64,000 nt of DNA from Thermoproteota archaeon (lineage in GTDB: Archaea > Thermoproteota > Korarchaeia > JAOZGF01 > JAOZFZ01), in the NCBI GenBank assembly GCA_027491945.1, contig JAOZFZ010000001.1, positions 1-64,000 on the forward strand, read 5' to 3'. Shown in pieces: positions 24,426 through 37,353 of the stretch. Every line of letters starts with the position of its first letter. Position 1 is the stretch's first letter. Position numbers and translations under genes: made by a program. The notes beneath the pieces are model-generated. The model did no database searches. It was not told where the DNA came from and saw only the letters and a program-made list of their open reading frames with translations.

Positions 24426-24610
24426 CTTTATTAATGTGAAAGCACAAAGGCTCTGTTCCTCCTTGTAGATTGTCAGCTTGACCTGTTTTCTCGGCGCAAA
24501 CACCAAAAAAGTGGTTTGCTACCTACCTTTCCATTGCTTTTATTTTATATAGGGAACTAGCTTATGCTATCTAGCTGAGCAGATAGAGGGGGAGTAGTGC
24601 AATAAGTTAG

Positions 24611-24620
24611 CCTTTATATC
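24611..24620 (+). promoter_or_regulatory. TATA box of PAC2-family gene
   Basis: CCTTTATATC lies 27-36 nt upstream of the ATG at 24647, giving a very short leader that nevertheless carries GGTGG. Confidence 0.5.
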
Positions 24621-24646
24621 TACCTCCTCTCAGGCATGGTGGTACG

Positions 24647-25423
24647 ATGAGTGAGTTCCTTTTTGAATGGCTGTTTAAACCTAAGTTAAAGGACCCTGTG
24701 TTAATAGAGGGGTTACCAGGGATAGGTTTCGTGGGGAAAATATCTGCTGATTATCTGTTAAGCACATATGATGCAGAAAGGTTCGCGGAGATTTACTCTT
24801 CGCGCTTTATTGAAGCAGCTTACGTTGAGGAGGAAACAGGCCTTAGCAAGTTACCCTCTAATGAGCTTTACGTAATTAAAGGAGAGGAAATTTCTTGTCC
24901 AAGAGATTTAGTTATACTTAGTGGCGATTGCCAACCTCCTGTTAGGGACACCTTAGCTCACTTTCTACTCTCAATGCAGATAGTTAAGGCCCATAGAGAT
25001 CTTGGTGGAGAGCTTATTATAACACTCGGGGGGCTTCAGACACCGCGCATCTATATACCACCGTTAATATTTGTGAGCGTTACTGATGAGAAGATATTTA
25101 AATCACTAGGTCTTGGAAAAAACGGAGTTCAAAAGAGCAATTCTGGAAGGATATACGGAGCAGCTGGTCTACTTTTAGGATTTGCGAAGGTGTTTGACCT
25201 CAGGGGAATATCCCTTCTCGGAACTACTCTTGGGACATTCCCCGATTACTATGCATCTTATCACGTTTTAAAGGTTCTTTCAAACGTTTTAGGCGCAGAC
25301 ATCGATCTAAGTGACCTAGAGGATGACATGGAAGAGACAAAAAGAGCATTAATGGCTATGAAACAGTCTGAAGAAGAGAAGGAGAAAAGAATTAGCGAGA
25401 AAGGGCTTGATTATGTAGGATAA
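24647..25423 (+). CDS. PAC2-family proteasome-assembly-chaperone-like protein
   Basis: 258 residues of the PAC2 fold: DPVLIEGLPGIGFVGKISADYL at the N-terminus and GAAGLLLGFAKVFDLRGISLLGTT in the second half. A charged helical tail follows. In many archaea it is in the L44e-S27e-aIF2-alpha-Nop10 operon. Here it is about 10 kb downstream of that operon, with tRNAs and a glycan cluster between. The archaeal function is not firmly known. Confidence 0.85.
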   Translation: MSEFLFEWLFKPKLKDPVLIEGLPGIGFVGKISADYLLSTYDAERFAEIYSSRFIEAAYVEEETGLSKLPSNELYVIKGEEISCPRDLVILSGDCQPPVRDTLAHFLLSMQIVKAHRDLGGELIITLGGLQTPRIYIPPLIFVSVTDEKIFKSLGLGKNGVQKSNSGRIYGAAGLLLGFAKVFDLRGISLLGTTLGTFPDYYASYHVLKVLSNVLGADIDLSDLEDDMEETKRALMAMKQSEEEKEKRISEKGLDYVG

Positions 25424-25433
25424 GCTGTTAAAG

Positions 25434-25679
25434 TTACTCTTTCTCCGGGAACGGGTGGATTGTTATAAGGGTCTGGGTGCTTTTTATGCCCTCTATATTT
25501 CTTATTTTCTCAACGATGTCCTTGAAGACCTCTCTTTTCGCTGCCAGCAATTCGAGGACCAGGTCGTACATCCCGGTTACTATGTATCCTCTCTTAACGC
25601 CCTCAATGTTAGTTGCCTCCTTTAGTATGGTGTCTTCCCTTCCAGGTTCTGTCTCAATAAGCATAAATGCGTGGAACAA
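25434..25679 (-). CDS. Stand-alone Lrp/AsnC ligand-binding (RAM) domain protein
   Basis: About 81 residues, only the effector-binding alpha-beta sandwich of Lrp/AsnC regulators: HAFMLIETEPG at the start, then GYIVTGMYDLVLELLAAK, and TQTLITIHPF at the end. There is no DNA-binding helix-turn-helix. The TTG at 25679 is preferred, with GAGGGAGAT just upstream; ATG 25664 is an alternative. Such proteins sense amino acids and may form mixed oligomers with full Lrp proteins. A TATA-like CTATAAATAG at about 25740-25749 (minus strand) overlaps the end of the RNase P RNA. Confidence 0.8.
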   Translation of the reverse strand: MFHAFMLIETEPGREDTILKEATNIEGVKRGYIVTGMYDLVLELLAAKREVFKDIVEKIRNIEGIKSTQTLITIHPFPEKE

Positions 25680-25745
25680 GCTATCTCCCTCAGCCGTTTT
25701 GCGCAAAGGTGTGAGCCAAGCTGGCTGTAATCCGCCTTCTATTTA

Positions 25746-25985
25746 TAGCCGACATTTGACTAAGCGGGATACCCCTCGGTGCAAGTGCTCATAGGGATTT
25801 GACCCTTTGGCTTCAAGCACGGCCGTTTCACCGAATCTTGCAGGCTCTTCCGGTTTTTCCCATCATTCTCACGGCCTGCAAGGCGTTTCGTTTCTGTGCC
25901 GGAGGAGGCCTCTCGGCCTGCACCTTTCGGTGCCTTGAACTTGCACGCGCCGGCGGATTTCTTCGGTTTACCCGTGGGTCGGCCA
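25746..25985 (-). ncRNA. rnpB: RNase P RNA (compact archaeal type), likely
   Basis: On the minus strand this ~240-nt segment contains, in the right order, RNase P landmarks: GAAGAAATCCGCC (CR-I-like), CACAGAAACGAAACGCC (matching the archaeal ACAGAAACGAAACCGCC block), CCGGAAGAGCC (CR-III-like), CGGTGAAACGGCC (CR-IV-like) with GAAGCCAAA, and CCCGCTTAG (CR-V-like). The ends TGGCCGAC (25978-25985) and GTCGGCTA (25746-25753) can form P1. The specificity and P15 regions are short. It begins about 10 nt after the 23S terminal stem. A divergent or truncated form cannot be excluded without a covariance search. Confidence 0.7.
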
Positions 25986-26009
25986 CCAGCTTGGCGCGCC
26001 AGCCATAGG

Positions 26010-29105
<3,096 letters not shown>

Positions 29106-29151
29106 CCTATGGCTGGCGAGCATAGCGATCACTAGGATCGCTCCGCCCTTG

Positions 29152-29177
29152 GCTCCAAAGGTTGTAACCTTTGGAGC
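29152..29177. repeat. Perfect 12-bp hairpin in the 16S-23S spacer
   Basis: GCTCCAAAGGTT and AACCTTTGGAGC are separated by 2 nt. The spacer contains this hairpin and a smaller one (AGCGATC/GATCGCT) but no tRNA-Ala. Confidence 0.7.
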
Positions 29178-29262
29178 TGCATGATAAACACAAACGGTGG
29201 TTTGACTCCTGTTCGTGGGTAAGGATTCCTGAACTGAGTGGGTGGAGAGGGAAGGTTGTGGG

Positions 29263-29283
29263 TAGTGGAAGGCCTTAGTGTTC
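29263..29283. repeat. 3' strand of the 16S processing stem
   Basis: TAGTGGAAGGCCTTAGTGTTC is complementary over 21 nt, with one mismatch, to 30799-30819 on the other side of 16S. Confidence 0.75.
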
Positions 29284-29303
29284 AGAAATAGACTAGGGTT
29301 ATG

Positions 29304-30785
<1,482 letters not shown>

Positions 30786-30798
30786 GTACCGCAAGGCC

Positions 30799-30819
30799 GA
30801 ACACTAAGGCCTTCCACCA
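30799..30819. repeat. 5' strand of the 16S processing stem
   Basis: GAACACTAAGGCCTTCCACCA pairs with 29263-29283 to loop out the 16S precursor. Confidence 0.75.
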
Positions 30820-30963
30820 CCCTTGGACCTGAGCTTGCCTCAGATCCGCATCAGAAAACTGAACCTGCGCCTGAAAAAGAACCTTCATCGAGTGCTATGG
30901 AGCTTCTCCGGCCCCAACGCCTGCGCAGGTTATGCGAAGCTACCTTACATAGCACAAGTTTAC

Positions 30964-30978
30964 ATTTTAAAATTTTAC
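30964..30978 (-). promoter_or_regulatory. Putative rRNA operon promoter
   Basis: An isolated AT-rich block (ATTTTAAAATTTTAC on the plus strand) in otherwise GC-rich DNA lies about 180 nt upstream of 16S. It would start a transcript with a leader that includes the 16S stem. Confidence 0.5.
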
Positions 30979-31023
30979 TAAATCCGGCAGGCCAGTTAAA
31001 CCGGTCAATCAGAGGCTTTGGGA

Positions 31024-31096
31024 TGGACCGGGCGGGACTCGAACCCGCGACCTCCCGGTCGCAAACCGGGTGCTCTCCCAGCTGAGCTACCGGCCC
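31024..31096 (-). tRNA. tRNA-Ala(TGC)
   Basis: Acceptor GGGCCGG/CCGGTCC with G3-U70, A73. Anticodon arm CCCGG-TTTGCGA-CCGGG (TGC). 73 nt, no intron. Confidence 0.94.
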
Positions 31097-31112
31097 GTCA
31101 GAAGCAATAATA

Positions 31113-31219
31113 GGCCGGGAGCGGGATTTGAACCCGCGTCAAGGGCTGTCTGCAGCCTCCACAGGCATCTATCAACCCCAAGCGGTTGACCCTAGGCTAC
31201 CAGGCTGCCCCATCCCGGC
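31113..31219 (-). tRNA. tRNA-His(GTG) with two introns in the anticodon stem
   Basis: Acceptor GCCGGGA/TCCCGGC with discriminator C, a hallmark of tRNA-His. A normal arm appears only after removing about 23 nt near positions 30-32 and about 10 nt near 39/40, giving GGGTC-CTGTGGA-GGCCC (one G-U pair) and anticodon GTG. The mature length is 74 nt. The first insertion contains the stem TCAACC/GGTTGA. The exact cut points are ambiguous by one nucleotide. Confidence 0.8.
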
Positions 31220-31232
31220 TTCCACAGAACTA

Positions 31233-31317
31233 TGCGGGGGGCGGGATTCGAACCCGCGCAGGGCTGTCCCACTAGCTCCTGAAGCTAGCGCCTTTGACCT
31301 GGCTCGGCAACCCCCGC
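31233..31317 (-). tRNA. tRNA-Leu(CAG), intronless
   Basis: Class II Leu tRNA, 85 nt, stem CTAGC-TTCAGGA-GCTAG (CAG). Same acceptor and D-arm as the three interrupted Leu genes, so it is an internal length standard for them. Confidence 0.94.
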
Positions 31318-31386
31318 CTGATGACTTGAGCATTGAAATGTAAAGATAAAAATCTTTAGGCTTTAAGACTTCTCTAAACTTGCCGA

Positions 31387-31656
31387 TTAGTCAACTATGG
31401 TCTCAAGCTGACTCATGCAAGACCATATTTTCGTCCTTGTGTGGGGAGGCATGTTCGGATCGCTGCTTATCTCGTCTAGTATTGATGTTGCAATGCTTGC
31501 CCTTAGCCCGGGGCTGTGTTCTTTGTTTAACAGGGCCGCTATTGCTTCATTAGCAGTTCTGCGTATGTTTCTAGGTACCGATGTATCCTCGATTATGCTT
31601 CTCAAAATTGATACAATCCGATCTATTGTCTCTTTATATTTCTCCTCCTTAGCCAT
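31387..31656 (-). CDS. UPF0147 family protein
   Basis: About 89 residues, all-helical, with VPRNIRRTANEAIAALL and DEISSDPNMPPHTRTKIW, the family's conserved core. The function is unknown; the family is widespread in archaea. The ATG at 31656 is used. A TATA-like element lies on the minus strand at about 31731-31741. Confidence 0.85.
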   Translation of the reverse strand: MAKEEKYKETIDRIVSILRSIIEDTSVPRNIRRTANEAIAALLNKEHSPGLRASIATSILDEISSDPNMPPHTRTKIWSCMSQLETIVD

Positions 31657-31673
31657 GGAAAACACCTCAAGCG

Positions 31674-31748
31674 ATGCCTAAGAAAGAGATGAGGGCTATA
31701 AGGAAAACAGCTATAGGGGCTATTGCACGGGGTTTTAAAAATCATTAG
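31674..31748 (+). CDS. Possible 24-residue basic microprotein
   Basis: The frame ATGCCTAAGAAAG... encodes MPKKEMRAIRKTAIGAIARG plus four residues. It lies just upstream of the divergent UPF0147 gene. Composition is basic and helix-forming, but no family is recognised and no clear ribosome-binding site is present. It may be chance. Confidence 0.15.
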   Translation: MPKKEMRAIRKTAIGAIARGFKNH

Positions 31749-31826
31749 GAGAATACTTCAGGATACTTAAATAAGAATCTGTTAAGCTTGCCCTTGAGGG
31801 ACAGTTTTGAGTAAGGTGCGGGTATA

Positions 31827-32198
31827 TTGGAGAGGAAGGTAAAGGATATGGCAGAGCTTCTCAGAAAAGGGGCAAAAATGACATCAGAGGTTTGCCCGAT
31901 CTGCTCAACGCCGCTTTTCGAAATGCAAGGTAAAGTGTGGTGTCCATCGTGCCGTAGAGAAGTCATAGTCGTACCACGCACAAGTTACTTAGAGGCTGGG
32001 GATATGGCAACAATTCTCTCCCTGCAGAGGGCTATTCTTAACAAATTATCTAGCCTAACAGAGGCAATAGAGAAAGAACATGAGATGAAATCCCTAAGGG
32101 AGAAGCTCACAGTAGCCCTCCTCTGTATTGGACTACTGGAGAAAACATACCGTTTAGTACGAGATTTACTTAACCGTCAAGCGGTGGCTAGGGGTTGA
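31827..32198 (+). CDS. SSSCA1/p27 autoantigen-family zinc-ribbon protein
   Basis: 123 residues. [13 protein letters not shown] followed by a zinc ribbon [14 protein letters not shown] is the family signature, then a helical C-terminal region. The function is unknown in archaea. A TTG start; MAELL is eight codons further on. Overlaps the next gene by 4 nt. Confidence 0.8.
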   Translation: MERKVKDMAELLRKGAKMTSEVCPICSTPLFEMQGKVWCPSCRREVIVVPRTSYLEAGDMATILSLQRAILNKLSSLTEAIEKEHEMKSLREKLTVALLCIGLLEKTYRLVRDLLNRQAVARG

Positions 32199-32674
32199 TT
32201 AAGAACCTGTCTCATGAGACAGGTTATGCTAAAAAGCTATCTCTTAAGGTACGGACTAAGAATCCGTTAGAAGAGGCTTTACGCGCATTTGAGAACATAA
32301 ATGGAGCAATGATAATAGAGAAGGGTGGTGATGAGAGTGTTATTGCTCATGAAATTAAAGTTTTCCTGATTGAACGATATAGAATTCTTTCTCTCGGCCG
32401 AGGAGGAAGGAAAACGGCGCTTTGGAGCATTAAAAAATTAAAGAGAAGTCATCTGAAGTTTGAGGTACATATAAAACATAGAATACTCACAGCCAATCTA
32501 AGGCAAGCAGGTAAGGCTACAAGAGACGTTTTTGAAGTAGTTATCGAAAAAAGAGATAACTGTCTGGTACTCTTCATTAGACTTCTTCGAGGGCTTGGGA
32601 GAGTAGATCCTTCGGTTTTAGCAAAAATTTTAAGTATCGAATTTAAGAAAAAAGGCCTTGAAAAGGGTGTATAA
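32195..32674 (+). CDS. Hypothetical protein in conserved-looking operon
   Basis: 159 residues, mixed alpha-beta, basic, no family recognised. Coding is supported by the 4-nt overlap with the upstream gene, the 1-nt gap to the downstream gene and codon use like its neighbours. Notable are the segments [22 protein letters not shown] and [20 protein letters not shown]. Confidence 0.6.
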   Translation: MIKNLSHETGYAKKLSLKVRTKNPLEEALRAFENINGAMIIEKGGDESVIAHEIKVFLIERYRILSLGRGGRKTALWSIKKLKRSHLKFEVHIKHRILTANLRQAGKATRDVFEVVIEKRDNCLVLFIRLLRGLGRVDPSVLAKILSIEFKKKGLEKGV

Positions 32675-32675
32675 G

Positions 32676-33017
32676 ATGGAAAACTCACTAGAGCTTGTTG
32701 AAAAGAAATTTCCCGGGTCAATTATAGGGAAGGCTGTTATTGATGAAAAAGCTGATTGTGTTGGAATAGCAAAGTCCTTACGTCTGAAAATACCAAAGTT
32801 CGAATTGAGTCTACTCATTCAAGGAGTTGATAGCCAGGGGAAAATAGTGGAGTGGGAGGTTCCTATATCTGACATAAAGGCCATTGGGACAATGATAAGA
32901 ATACTTAGCTCAGTTAAAAGCTTAAAAAGACTGGATGAGAGGGAGGTCCTTAAGCTCCGGAATGACCTAGGGAAGACGATAAAAAGTGAACTGCAGCAGA
33001 TCTTTACCACTGTTTGA
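32676..33017 (+). CDS. Hypothetical protein with PRC-barrel-like N-terminus
   Basis: About 113 residues. The N-terminal half (PGSIIGKAVIDEKADCVGIAKSLRLKIP) resembles a PRC-barrel such as that of RimM or CdvA, and the C-terminal half is helical. The family is not certain. It starts 1 nt after the upstream stop and precedes the HD gene by about 15 nt. Confidence 0.55.
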   Translation: MENSLELVEKKFPGSIIGKAVIDEKADCVGIAKSLRLKIPKFELSLLIQGVDSQGKIVEWEVPISDIKAIGTMIRILSSVKSLKRLDEREVLKLRNDLGKTIKSELQQIFTTV

Positions 33018-33033
33018 ACGAAGTGGTGATTTG

Positions 33034-34314
33034 GTGCGTTTTCTCGAGATCAGGGATCCTGTGCACAATTATATTGTGTTAAATCAGCTGGAAAAGATAA
33101 TAGTTGATACACCCGCGTTTCAACGCCTTAGAAACATAAAACAGCTAGCTGCGGCCTATGTTGTATATCCCGGAGCAACACATACTAGATTTGATCATTC
33201 GCTTGGAGTATTGCATATAGCGGGGAAAATGGCAAGGCACCTTCAGAGCAGGGGTTACGTTGATCATGACGGTTGGCAGCTAGTTCGCCTCTCAGGCTTG
33301 CTGCACGACATAGGGCATGGCCCATTCTCGCACGTGTTTGAACAGGTAATGGTTATGCTCCTTGGGAAGACACATGAAGACATAACCTGTTGGCTACTTG
33401 AACATTCAGAGATTAAAGAGACCTTAGAGGAACAAGGGTTTACTGCACGCTCCATATCAAAGATCCTTAAAGGCAGAGATATCCTGTCTCAACTTATAAA
33501 GGGATGCATAGATGCTGACAAGCTAGATTTCCTCGTCAGAGATTCGCACTTCACAGGGGTCGAGTATGGCAGAATAGACGTCTATAGGCTCATTTACAGT
33601 TCAGAGATATGTGAAGATATGATTGCTATTGATTACGGAGGGCTAGCGGCACTAGAATCGTTTCTTATTGCTAGATACGAGATGTTCAAAGCCGTTTATT
33701 ACCACAAAACCGTGAGAGCAGCCGAGCTAATGCTTATAAAGGCCATTGAAGAGGCCGCCGAGCACCTAGGGATCGACAGAAACCTGATAAGCGATCCGCA
33801 GGAGTATTTGAGGCTTGATGATGTGCAGCTTACATATAGGCTGAGAATGCTAAGGGAGGAGGAAGATGAGAGCACCAAAAAGGCATATAAGCTTTTCAAG
33901 GAGTTTGAACAACGAAGGCTTCTCAAAGTAGCCTATGAAAAGGTTGTTGAAACGCGAGATGAGTTTCTCTTAAAACTTATAAAAAGGCCATCTGTTATCA
34001 GAAATATCGAAGCAGAGATAGCAGAGAAAGCTGATTTAGATCCAGGATATGTAATAGTTGATAGCACTATGCTTCCTTCAATTCCATATAAGCTAGAAGA
34101 CGCCTCCTTTGCCGATGTCCCAATTGTAGAAAAAGAGAACGGAAAAATACAGCTAGTTGGTCGCGCGTCCCAGATGTCAATTTTGTATAACGTGTTAAGG
34201 AAATATCTCGACGTAATCAGAGTATATACCTACGAGAGATATCGAACTAAAGTAGCAAAGGCAGCAACTGACATGTTCGGAGAACCCTTCATCTCGCAAA
34301 GGGTCTCATATTAA
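33034..34314 (+). CDS. HD-domain phosphohydrolase (SAMHD1-like)
   Basis: About 427 residues. It begins IRDPVHNYI, typical of the YdhJ/SAMHD1 group. The metal ligands are in THTRFDHS (His), GLLHDIGHGPFSH (HD) and DADKLDFL (Asp). Related enzymes hydrolyse dNTPs or nucleotides. The start is either TTG 33031 or GTG 33034, right after GGTGAT. The C-terminal half is helical and less conserved. The substrate is unproven. Confidence 0.85.
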   Translation: MRFLEIRDPVHNYIVLNQLEKIIVDTPAFQRLRNIKQLAAAYVVYPGATHTRFDHSLGVLHIAGKMARHLQSRGYVDHDGWQLVRLSGLLHDIGHGPFSHVFEQVMVMLLGKTHEDITCWLLEHSEIKETLEEQGFTARSISKILKGRDILSQLIKGCIDADKLDFLVRDSHFTGVEYGRIDVYRLIYSSEICEDMIAIDYGGLAALESFLIARYEMFKAVYYHKTVRAAELMLIKAIEEAAEHLGIDRNLISDPQEYLRLDDVQLTYRLRMLREEEDESTKKAYKLFKEFEQRRLLKVAYEKVVETRDEFLLKLIKRPSVIRNIEAEIAEKADLDPGYVIVDSTMLPSIPYKLEDASFADVPIVEKENGKIQLVGRASQMSILYNVLRKYLDVIRVYTYERYRTKVAKAATDMFGEPFISQRVSY

Positions 34315-34368
34315 GTAGCTAACTACACTTCAACGGCATAATCGTATTATTTGTAGAGCAGGACCCCT

Positions 34369-35748
34369 CTAGCTATGTCTACAGTTTTTTTTGGTAGCAT
34401 CAATTATTATCTTTGCCTTGGGAAGTTCGACTTCAAGCGTTTGAACTGATTTTACATTCCTAACAGTGATTCTTCTTATGTTTGTGTGATCCAAACTAGA
34501 GCCACGCGTACCCATTAAGATATAATAGTCGAGAGGAGGGTAACTACGAGTTAAAACTGCTTTACGCACTTCTACGTAGTCGTCAATCTTTACATCTCCA
34601 TCGATCACTATGACGCTTTTTACACTTGGATGAGCGTGAATGGCAGCAATTGCAGCGGTTAAAGGATCGCTTTTATCCCTTTTCTCTATCTGAAGAATTA
34701 CCTCTAACCAAAACATGCCCGCCGGGGACATGCGAACAGAACAAACTTCAACATGCCTATCTACTTCTGCATATATGGTTGGTTCCCTTGGAAGACCCAT
34801 TAGAAGTGCATGTTCTATGCCACTTGGAAATATATCGTAATAAATTGGGTCTTGACGCATGTTAATCGCTTTAACCTTTAGGACTGGTTGTTTTCTGACC
34901 ATATCCACGCCAGCAAGCTCAACAAAGGGGCCCTCCATCTCTTCTCTATCCGTGAGAATCTCACCCTCAAGTATGATCTCCGATTCAACGAGTGCATAGG
35001 CTTCAACAGTCTCACAGGGAGCTATATGAAGCGATCTACTTGCCAAGGCGGATGCCACTTCAAGTTCACTCTTTTCTCTGATTGAAGTTGCAGCTGCAAG
35101 CATCACAGGGACGTCAACACCTATCAATACGGAGACTGGAAGGTTTTGACCCTCACTTTTAGCCTTTTGAAGGATTCTATGAAGATCACGGCCTTCAACA
35201 ACACGGACTACAAGTTCTTGACTTGATATAGGGGCCATTCTGTGGAAAGACAGATTGAAAAAGTCTCTTTCTGGGTCATGCACCATAACAATTCCCGAAG
35301 TTATGTAGGGGGCGTTCTCCTCAGGATGATGTTTAATTAATGGCAAATATTTGAATAAATTCACCTTTACCTTCACAACCTCGTGGGGGAGATTGAAATC
35401 CGAAAATAGTCGAACAACCTTACCCTGTTGGGAACTCATTGAGTTCAGAAGTTTATGCATTAATTCTTGCGGCCGACAGTGAAGAAGAAGAGAGATTAAC
35501 TTTCTTGAAGAGCATAGCCCAGTAGCCACCTTGAACGTAAATCCTCTATGTTTAGTAAGAGTTAAGAGGCGGACGTCTTCGAAAAGAAGGGGCAACGCGC
35601 CATTCGTCTCCTTTTGATACGCCGCAATCTGGGAAGGCAAAACTGGCTTCTTTATCTTTTTAAGCAGTCCCCTCTCCCTTAGAAGGGCTAATGATTTCTC
35701 AAGCGGTCTATCCTTTCTTTGAGTAGAGAACTTTCGAGTTTCAGCCAT
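34369..35748 (-). CDS. UbiD-family decarboxylase (possible anhydromevalonate phosphate decarboxylase)
   Basis: 459 residues with the UbiD fold. The N-terminal region binds prenylated FMN; the conserved GPFVELAGVD segment (about 280-289) supplies the catalytic Glu. In many archaea a UbiD homologue completes the modified mevalonate route by decarboxylating trans-anhydromevalonate 5-phosphate. The window also encodes thiolase and HMG-CoA synthase at 48-51 kb. Menaquinone or aromatic acid decarboxylation are alternatives. No UbiX gene is nearby. Confidence 0.82.
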   Translation of the reverse strand: MAETRKFSTQRKDRPLEKSLALLRERGLLKKIKKPVLPSQIAAYQKETNGALPLLFEDVRLLTLTKHRGFTFKVATGLCSSRKLISLLLHCRPQELMHKLLNSMSSQQGKVVRLFSDFNLPHEVVKVKVNLFKYLPLIKHHPEENAPYITSGIVMVHDPERDFFNLSFHRMAPISSQELVVRVVEGRDLHRILQKAKSEGQNLPVSVLIGVDVPVMLAAATSIREKSELEVASALASRSLHIAPCETVEAYALVESEIILEGEILTDREEMEGPFVELAGVDMVRKQPVLKVKAINMRQDPIYYDIFPSGIEHALLMGLPREPTIYAEVDRHVEVCSVRMSPAGMFWLEVILQIEKRDKSDPLTAAIAAIHAHPSVKSVIVIDGDVKIDDYVEVRKAVLTRSYPPLDYYILMGTRGSSLDHTNIRRITVRNVKSVQTLEVELPKAKIIIDATKKNCRHS

Positions 35749-35834
35749 CCCTCCCGTGCACCTCAGCCGGAAAAGAGAATTTTCTAAGGAAAAAATATTA
35801 GACTGATGGACGGTTGCAGATATAGGGTGGTGAG

Positions 35835-36083
35835 ATGTTTAAAGCTTTTCTGAAGATCCTCAGGAAGTTTTTAGGCAATAAAAAGGGCATCTCAGAAGTG
35901 CTTAGCGAGGCCTTACTAATAGCAGCAGCGATCTCTTTGTTTGTTATAGCCATACTAAACCCCATATCACAAATCGCTGAGTGGCTTGGCGGGATCTGGG
36001 GCGGCTTGAATCAGACAGCAGGAAGCGTATCAGAGGGATTAGGGTGGATAATAGATCAAATAAAATCAATGTTCGGGTTTTGA
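35835..36083 (+). CDS. Type IV pilin-like protein with class III signal peptide
   Basis: 82 residues. A basic N-terminus ends in NKKG, then ISEVLSEALLIAAAISLFVIAIL, which is the archaeal prepilin arrangement: a (K/R)G cleavage site, Glu at position +3 and a continuous hydrophobic helix. The short mature tail is glycine-rich and amphipathic (AEWLGGIWGGLNQTAG). Size and plan suit a small archaeal pilin or a membrane-embedded filament subunit. It lies 14 nt before the next small membrane-protein gene, with which it is probably co-transcribed. No prepilin peptidase or assembly ATPase is in the window. Confidence 0.6.
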   Translation: MFKAFLKILRKFLGNKKGISEVLSEALLIAAAISLFVIAILNPISQIAEWLGGIWGGLNQTAGSVSEGLGWIIDQIKSMFGF

Positions 36084-36097
36084 GGGGCGTCTCCACA

Positions 36098-36421
36098 ATG
36101 TACAAGATAAACATCCCCTTTATTGTAGCTATATGCATCCTTATGGTGATTCTAATGATGAAGATTTGCTTAGCCTACCCTGAGAATAATACAGAAGGTT
36201 TTAAATCGATAGCAGAGGGAATAAGATCCTTCGGGGAAGGTATACACGACATAATACTATCCATAAGAGACGCTGCACTAATAGTATTACGGGTTGCCGG
36301 AGGAACCCTTGCACTCATCGGCTTAACTTTATGGGCTACGGAATTAAACCCATATAAAGGCAAAAAAATGGTACTTTCAGGATTAGCGCTTACTCTTATT
36401 GTCTCATTACTAAACCTCTAA
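36098..36421 (+). CDS. Small two-TM secreted protein, VirB2/TrbC- or CedA1-like
   Basis: 107 residues. A Sec-type signal peptide (about 1-26, ending CLAYP) precedes an amphipathic spacer and two hydrophobic helices: LIVLRVAGGTLALIGLTLWA (about 62-81) and MVLSGLALTLIVSLL. A basic loop (NPYKGKK) lies between them. The signal, the GG in the first helix and the second-helix glycine are the plan of conjugative pilins (VirB2/TrbC) and of the archaeal DNA-import pilins CedA1/TedC. The assignment rests on architecture, not on detected homology. Downstream lie two RecA-family genes. Confidence 0.5.
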   Translation: MYKINIPFIVAICILMVILMMKICLAYPENNTEGFKSIAEGIRSFGEGIHDIILSIRDAALIVLRVAGGTLALIGLTLWATELNPYKGKKMVLSGLALTLIVSLLNL

Positions 36422-36663
36422 TGAACATATCAACCACTACCTAGAACCGTCTGTGGAGTATTACAGGCTATGAGGCACTTTCTATCGGAATTTTCTGAGG
36501 CTTTTCTAAGAAGAGAGCCCATTGACTGCCCTTCATCTAATACAGGCTTCTAATTGGTTACTCGTAGTTACAAAACATACTTTTATTTTTATTTCAGCAG
36601 GAACACATGAACATGGACGTAGTTTGATTGGCGGAAGTCGATGTACAAGGGGTTTAGAGCAAA
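36422..36663. other. Gap between membrane-protein pair and RecA-family pair
   Basis: 242 bp without a convincing gene. A T/A-rich stretch (TACTTTTATTTTTATTT, 36578-36594) could be the promoter for the recombinase genes, with transcription starting about 50 nt before the ATG at 36664. Confidence 0.35.
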
Positions 36664-37353
36664 ATGAGAAAGAACTGGCGCTGTCTGATAAGAGACCTTA
36701 TTGGTAAAAATAAACTCGGCTTTGTAGAGCTATATGGTCCTGCTGGTTCAGGGAAGACAGCAATATCGCTAGCATGCGCCCTGAATTGTATAGAAAACGA
36801 AGGGAAAGTCTTACTGTTCCACACCGAGGGAGATGGGCTGGAGAAAAGGTTAAAGAGAATGATTCACGAAGAGGATAGGTTAAACATGGAGGGATTGTTC
36901 ATTGGCAGAATTAACAGCTTTACGCAACAAGCTAAAATTTTCAATAGGCTAGATACGCTTTGCGAGGCTGTAAACCCTGATCTTATAATCATCGACTCTT
37001 TGACGCGCATGTATAGATTAGCAGCCTCTAAATCTAAAAAGGACATGAAGATTAACCTTGAACTAAACAGGGAATTTGCAATACTGGCAAGGCTTGGCGA
37101 GAGAAGAGGTATTGACATAATAACAACTGCTACTGTTGTAGGCATGGGAGGTGAAGGATATCGCCCTTCAGGTGGAAAGGCCTCACTAGAATGGCCTCAA
37201 TATATAATTGAGCTCAGTCGAGAAGGAGACCAGCATATTGCACGATTAATAAAGGGGGATAGGCGTCTAGTTGGAGTAACTATAAGATTTAAGGTTACAG
37301 AACGTGGTGTTGAACCATGCAGGCAGAATGAGGAAGGTTACAATGAGTGCTGA
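36664..37353 (+). CDS. RadB-like RecA-family ATPase (RadA paralogue)
   Basis: 229 residues, essentially one RecA core. Walker A GPAGSGKT (about 25-32), Walker B strand LIIIDSL (about 109-115), no N-terminal helix-hairpin-helix. The length and single domain are those of archaeal RadB and short RadA paralogues, which modulate recombination. It overlaps the next recombinase gene by 11 nt. Confidence 0.75.
   Translation: MRKNWRCLIRDLIGKNKLGFVELYGPAGSGKTAISLACALNCIENEGKVLLFHTEGDGLEKRLKRMIHEEDRLNMEGLFIGRINSFTQQAKIFNRLDTLCEAVNPDLIIIDSLTRMYRLAASKSKKDMKINLELNREFAILARLGERRGIDIITTATVVGMGGEGYRPSGGKASLEWPQYIIELSREGDQHIARLIKGDRRLVGVTIRFKVTERGVEPCRQNEEGYNEC

Larger units (their letters stand above)
24299..24646. 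other. Non-coding gap with a perfect palindrome
   Basis: 348 bp without a recognisable gene. It holds a perfect 18-nt palindrome at 24408-24425, a six-bp hairpin (GCAAAC/GTTTGC) around 24499-24522, and the promoter of the PAC2 gene at its end. No box C/D or H/ACA signature was seen. Confidence 0.4.
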
